Source of the DNA: an uncultured Lachnospiraceae bacterium
GTDB lineage: Bacteria; Bacillota; Clostridia; Lachnospirales; Lachnospiraceae
Assembly: GCA_947382415.1 (NCBI GenBank)
Contig: CANCYO010000008.1
Location: 1-64,000, forward strand
DNA length: 64,000 nt
Reading direction: 5' to 3'
The notes below the pieces were generated by a model. The model was not told the origin of the DNA. It saw only the letters and a program-made list of their open reading frames with translations, and did not search any database. The position numbers and the translations under genes were made by a program. Shown here one piece after another: positions 61,420-64,000 of the stretch (the first letter of the stretch is position 1; each line of letters opens with the position of its first letter).

Positions 61420-61460
61420 AATGGTTCTCCACTCTCCATATACTTTTCTTTTAAAATATT

Positions 61461-61520
61461 TTGATTTTAAAATCAATTACTTTGCTTTTCAAATTATATC
61501 ATTATAAAAGTATTTGTCAA
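61461..61520 (-). promoter_or_regulatory. Promoter of the fatty-acid operon with FabT-type palindrome
   Basis: Minus strand: TTGACA (61515-61520), 16 bp, TATAAT (61493-61498). A perfect 16-bp palindrome ttgattttaaaatcaa (61461-61476) lies 17 bp downstream of the -10 box, in the early leader. Its TTTGA/TCAAA-like symmetry resembles FabT operators. The operon encodes a FabT-like protein at its end, which suggests feedback. Confidence 0.75.
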
Positions 61521-61684
61521 CCATTTTTTTCCGCAATCTCGCTTTTTCTTTTTTTCACTTTTCTTTTTTTCGCTTTTCTTTTTTTCCTTCCATTTTAGAC
61601 ATAGCTGTGATATAATAATTTTGTTCGGATTCTCAGATTATCATCTATATGGAAGGCATCCAAAACAGATCGTCCAACTCACAT

Positions 61685-61757
<73 letters not shown>

Positions 61758-61805
61758 TTTTCATTGTTTAAGAATGAGATAAAAGTACATATAAAGGAGA
61801 TTGTC

Positions 61806-62726
61806 ATGAGATTAATTACACGTTCAGACTTTGATGGTCTTGCATGTGGCGCTCTTCTGAAGGAGGCCGGCATTATCGACCACTGGAAATTCGCACATCC
61901 CAAGGATCTGCAGGATGGCCTTGTGGAGGTCACAGAGGATGACTGTCTGGCCAATGTCCCTTATGTAGAGGGCTGCGGGCTTTGGTTTGACCATCACTCC
62001 AGCGAACATGAGAGGCTGCAGCTCGCCGGCAAATATAAGGGCGAGAGCCGCATCACCCCCTCCTGTGCGCGTATCATTTATGAGTATTACGGAGGGAAGG
62101 AACGCTTTCCCCAGTTTGACGAGATGATGGTGGCCGTCGACAAAGTGGACTCCGGCAATCTCACAATAGACGAGATCCAGCATCCTGAAGGGTGGATTCT
62201 GATCGGTTTTCTCATGGATCCCAGAACCGGACTCGGCAGATGGCGCGATTTTACCATCTCCAACTATCAGCTCATGGAACAGTTGATAGACGCCTGCCGC
62301 ACCATGAGTACCGACGATATCCTGAACCTTCCCGACGTAAAGGAACGCATCTCTGTCTACAATGAACAGACCGAGAAATTCATGGAAATGGTAAAGCAGT
62401 ACACACGCGTGGAGGGCAATGTCATCATCTCCGACTTAAGAGGCGTGAATCCCATCTACTCCGGCAACCGTTTTCTGATCTACAGCATGTATCCGGAGCA
62501 GAATATCTCCGCCTGGATCGTGAGCGGACGCGGCGGGCAGGGCTGCTCTGCCGCAGTGGGATACAGCATTTTGAATAAAACCTCCAATGTGGACGTGGGA
62601 AGCCTGATGCTCAAGTACAACGGCGGCGGACACAGAAAAGTGGGCACCTGCCAGTTCTCAGATGAAAACATGGATACGGAGCTGCCCAAGATGCTGGCAG
62701 ATCTTCTGGCACTGGCAAATCAATAA
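61806..62726 (+). CDS. DHH-family phosphoesterase (exopolyphosphatase-like)
   Basis: 306 residues from ATG 61806 (AAAGGAGA upstream). Metal-binding motifs: MRLITRSDFDGLACG (DxD), LWFDHHSSEHE (the DHH motif) and VAVDKVDSG; the C-terminal DHHA1-like GGGHRKVGTCQF. The family cleaves phosphoester bonds in polyphosphate, oligonucleotides or pAp. Substrate choice is unclear. It stands alone behind tRNA-Ala. Confidence 0.85.
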   Translation: MRLITRSDFDGLACGALLKEAGIIDHWKFAHPKDLQDGLVEVTEDDCLANVPYVEGCGLWFDHHSSEHERLQLAGKYKGESRITPSCARIIYEYYGGKERFPQFDEMMVAVDKVDSGNLTIDEIQHPEGWILIGFLMDPRTGLGRWRDFTISNYQLMEQLIDACRTMSTDDILNLPDVKERISVYNEQTEKFMEMVKQYTRVEGNVIISDLRGVNPIYSGNRFLIYSMYPEQNISAWIVSGRGGQGCSAAVGYSILNKTSNVDVGSLMLKYNGGGHRKVGTCQFSDENMDTELPKMLADLLALANQ

Positions 62727-62739
62727 ATGAACCATAATG

Positions 62740-62790
62740 AAAGAGCTGCACCGGTCATGTAACAGTCCGGCACAGCTCTTTCTTTCTCTT
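62740..62790 (+). terminator. Terminator after the DHH phosphoesterase, possibly bidirectional
   Basis: aaagagctg...ccgg pairs with tccgg...cagctctttc, followed by T-rich tttctctt on the plus strand. On the minus strand it serves the convergent ABC transporter genes. Confidence 0.75.
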
Positions 62791-62823
62791 ATTTTACTCG
62801 ACTACCCAAGTCTGCCTTAAACT

Positions 62824-63654
62824 CTAACCTGTGATATTCGTCCCGAAATACTTAACCGATATCTCACTCAGTACGCCTTCCTCCCTGAGTTCGGCAATGG
62901 CCTGATTCACCGCTTCCCGCAGACTCCGGGAATCCTCTCCGCTGCGCAGAGGAATGCAAACATGGGACGCCTCCTCCGTCAGCGCGGCCACCTTCAGATC
63001 AGCCTCCGGGTGTACATTCATATAGTCATAAAAAGTCACCTCCGCATTCAGCGTGGCGTCGATCCTGCCCTGCAGCAAAAGCTCGATGGTTTGATTCAGA
63101 TCGTCCACTCCCGTGGCGGTGGCCCCGTAGCTCTCCGCAAGCTGCGCATAGGTGCTGGAAATCGTGTTTGCGGTGGTCTTGCCGTTCAGATCCTCAAAGG
63201 ATTGAATATCCGTGTTGTCGCCATTAACAATGATGGCAGTCTTGATATAACCGTAAGGTTCGGAAAAATCATACTTTTGTGCCCGCTCCTCTGTATACTC
63301 CACGCCGTTCACCATAATATCATAACGCCCTGCGTCCAGTCCGGCCAGAAGGCCATCCCACTCGCCCTCCACAAAGACTGCCTTTACGCCGAGTTTTTCC
63401 GCAATCTTCTGTGCGACCTCCACATCAAAGCCCACAAGCTCATCGTTTTCGTCATGATAAGTCCAGGGCGCCCAGGTTCCCTCCATGGCCACTGTGATCT
63501 CCCCGGCTTCCTGAATTCGGGCAAGCTGATCCTTCTCCCCGCCTGCTCCCGAAGAGGCATCGTTTCCGGGGGCTTTGCCGCCGCAGCCAGCAAGTGCAAA
63601 TGCTCCCAGAACAGTCAGCAAAACCACATATTTCTTCCAATTCCACTTCTTCAT
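62824..63654 (-). CDS. Amino-acid ABC transporter substrate-binding lipoprotein
   Basis: 276 residues from ATG 63654 (GAGGAG upstream). Lipoprotein signal with lipobox LAGCGG (C at about residue 23). The mature protein has the periplasmic-binding type 2 fold: EITVAMEGTWAPWTYHDEND, LVGFDVEVAQKIAEKLGVKA and GRYDIMVNGVEYTEERAQKY, typical of polar amino-acid receptors. It follows the transporter ATPase gene by 85 bp. The specific amino acid cannot be told. Confidence 0.9.
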   Translation of the reverse strand: MKKWNWKKYVVLLTVLGAFALAGCGGKAPGNDASSGAGGEKDQLARIQEAGEITVAMEGTWAPWTYHDENDELVGFDVEVAQKIAEKLGVKAVFVEGEWDGLLAGLDAGRYDIMVNGVEYTEERAQKYDFSEPYGYIKTAIIVNGDNTDIQSFEDLNGKTTANTISSTYAQLAESYGATATGVDDLNQTIELLLQGRIDATLNAEVTFYDYMNVHPEADLKVAALTEEASHVCIPLRSGEDSRSLREAVNQAIAELREEGVLSEISVKYFGTNITG

Positions 63655-63739
63655 CTCTTCTCCTCTTTCCTCCATAATGGCAGATATCATATTGCATCAT
63701 ATAAAATCTGCTGAATATCACAAAACAGCAAATCCGGTT

Positions 63740-64000
63740 TCACGTCCCGCGCTCCTGAAGAGTGCGCAGAAATTCTCTGCTCCTATCCTCCCTTGGGACG
63801 TCAAAAAAATCACTGCTGGCTCCTGTCTCCAATACCACGCCTCCGTCCATGAAGATCACGCGGCTGGACACCTGCCTCGCAAAAGCGATCTCATGGGTCA
63901 CCACCAGCATGGTCATTCCCTCGTCGGCCAGCCCGCGCATCACCTGAAGCACCTCCCCTGTGAGTTCAGGGTCCAGCGCTGAAGTCGGTTCGTCAAAAAA
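63740..64000 (-). CDS. Amino-acid ABC transporter ATP-binding protein, C-terminal part (gene continues past window)
   Basis: About 86 residues visible. Walker B and D-loop FFDEPTSALDPEL at the window edge, H-loop His in LVVTHEIAFARQVSSRVIFM, and a C-terminus typical of GlnQ/ArtP-type ATPases (SDFFDVPREDRSREFLRTL). Walker A and the signature motif lie beyond 64000. It is upstream of the binding-protein gene in the same direction. Confidence 0.92.
   Translation of the reverse strand, partial: FFDEPTSALDPELTGEVLQVMRGLADEGMTMLVVTHEIAFARQVSSRVIFMDGGVVLETGASSDFFDVPREDRSREFLRTLQERGT

Overview
The window looks like a chromosome segment of an anaerobic Firmicute of the Clostridia, most likely Lachnospiraceae. 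Nearly every real gene has an AGGAGG-type ribosome binding site. The fatty-acid operon uses FabK and FabZ and carries a fused AccD-AccA. CmpB-type, DUF6056-type and LLH-holin proteins are also present. Assignment to a genus is not possible from the sequence alone.

Left flank (1-14040, almost all minus strand). An operon encodes MoxR, DUF58 and a transglutaminase-like membrane protein (cut by the window edge). It is followed by two overlapping chemoreceptor genes, a phospholipase D/cardiolipin synthase-like protein, a CmpB-type membrane protein, a MarR regulator with a TauE/SafE exporter, an intergenic element that can fold as a closed set of three hairpins, a FlxA-like protein, and an AgrC/AgrA-like GHKL kinase with a LytTR regulator.

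Centre (14106-40500): a phage-tail-like element with its own transcription apparatus. On the minus strand, a small sigma-70-like factor and a DUF262 protein share a promoter (TTGACA-17-TATACT) whose spacer contains a perfect LexA box (CGAAC-N4-GTTCG). Diverging on the plus strand is an 893-residue protein that I read as a single-chain two-barrel RNA polymerase of the YonO/QDE-1 type, with a DVDGD metal-binding motif and a C-terminal zinc ribbon. It is followed by an HU-like protein, a probable major tail protein, a zinc-finger protein, a cysteine desulfurase, a holin, an amidase, a tape measure, tail-tip/hub proteins and three tail-fibre cassettes, two of which end in S74-type intramolecular chaperones. 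No terminase, portal, capsid, sheath or integrase gene is visible. I therefore infer a long-tail-derived particle or tail remnant (F-type tailocin-like) rather than a complete prophage. The predicted cascade is DNA damage, then LexA release, then sigma factor, then dedicated RNA polymerase, then tail and lysis genes. The tape-measure gene is interrupted by about 1.1 kb holding a structured, group II intron-like sequence and a minus-strand membrane protein, so this copy may be damaged.

Right flank (40500-64000). An MFS transporter, a VOC protein, an XRE-type membrane regulator, tRNA-Leu(AAG) and a DUF6056-type membrane protein come first. Next is a hexuronate/pectin catabolic operon (kduI, kduD, RpiB-like isomerase, KDPG aldolase fused to a VOC domain, kdgK), then two small exported proteins. 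A complete FAS-II operon follows (fabH-acpP-fabK-fabD-fabG-fabF-accB-fabZ-accC-accDA) with a FabT-like MarR gene at its far 3' end and a perfect palindrome just downstream of its promoter. The window ends with tRNA-Ala(GGC), a DHH-family phosphoesterase and part of an amino-acid ABC transporter.
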